DNA of 6,246 nucleotides, taken from contig DSAK01000032.1 in NCBI GenBank assembly GCA_011372825.1, forward strand, positions 1 through 6,246, read 5' to 3'. The position numbers and the translations under genes are program-made. The stretch comes from Campylobacterota bacterium. GTDB lineage: Bacteria; Campylobacterota; Campylobacteria; Campylobacterales; Sulfurovaceae. The notes beneath the pieces were generated by a model that was not told the origin of the DNA, did not search any database, and saw nothing but the letters and a program-made list of their open reading frames with translations. Positions 6,149 through 6,246 of the stretch are shown in pieces. How positions within the stretch are numbered: the stretch's first letter is position 1; each line of letters starts with the position of its first letter.

Positions 6149-6246
6149 CAGTTTCCTTTTTGTGGCTTCTCTTTTTTGCTTACTAAAAGTCCAGCAAGAA
6201 TGACTAAGATTATACCCAAAAATGTCCAAATATCAGGTATAGGGTC
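6148..6246 (-). CDS. C-terminal end of a probable DMT/EamA-family membrane transporter (partial)
   Basis: Only the last 32 codons and the TGA stop (6150-6148) are inside the window; the gene begins beyond the right edge. The visible tail has a proline-bearing lead-in DPIPDIW, one hydrophobic membrane segment TFLGIILVILAGLLV, and a short lysine-rich cytoplasmic end SKKEKPQKGN. This is the pattern of the last helix of drug/metabolite (EamA) transporters, where a P-x-x-W-x-x-x-G lead-in precedes the final helix. Its stop shares a base with the kdsA start (TGATG), so the two are very likely cotranscribed and translationally coupled, and the main promoter of the run should lie further right. The evidence is one helix only, so another small membrane protein family is possible; no substrate can be suggested. 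Confidence 0.6.
   Translation of the reverse strand, partial: DPIPDIWTFLGIILVILAGLLVSKKEKPQKGN

Noticed and set aside
6149..6229. N-terminal extension of KdsA by 27 residues
   Set aside because: The extension overlaps the coding end of the upstream membrane protein in another frame, and AAGGA plus the family N-terminus favour ATG 6148.

Overview
The window is about 6.2 kb of AT-rich chromosome. Seven protein genes, all on the minus strand, run from right to left. It reads as core housekeeping DNA of a Campylobacterota (epsilonproteobacterial) bacterium. Four things point there: the futalosine-route menaquinone gene mqnC, a metal-dependent (Cys-type) KdsA, a short RecG of about 600 residues, and two gene blocks whose order I recall from Campylobacter and Helicobacter (kdsA-ribH-nusB and mqnC-M16-recG). 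I cannot name the genus; a free-living Sulfurimonas- or Sulfurovum-like organism is a guess.

Layout in the direction of transcription: the last 32 codons of a probable DMT/EamA membrane transporter enter from the right edge (6246-6148). Then come kdsA (LPS Kdo synthesis), ribH (riboflavin synthesis) and nusB (rRNA antitermination), tightly packed with overlapping or nearly touching ends. A 61-nt gap with a perfect TATAAT box and overlapping palindromes separates this block from mqnC, an M16-family peptidase homologue, and recG. The last 190 bases at the left edge hold no gene I can support, only a 50-codon open frame without a start codon that runs off the edge.

Functionally this is a mixed operon: envelope sugar synthesis, a flavin cofactor step, transcription antitermination, quinone synthesis, a periplasmic or lipid-anchored M16 protein and DNA repair. 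Shared use of the products is not evident. Tight spacing suggests that kdsA, ribH and nusB are transcribed together. mqnC and recG each have a plausible internal promoter of their own.

Nothing here looks like a mobile, defence or otherwise undescribed system. The points most worth a second look are three: the M16 protein has lost all three zinc-motif residues while keeping a lipobox-like signal peptide; a perfect 14-bp inverted repeat sits at the M16-recG junction; and a well-formed promoter and ribosome binding site there move the recG start downstream of the longest open frame.
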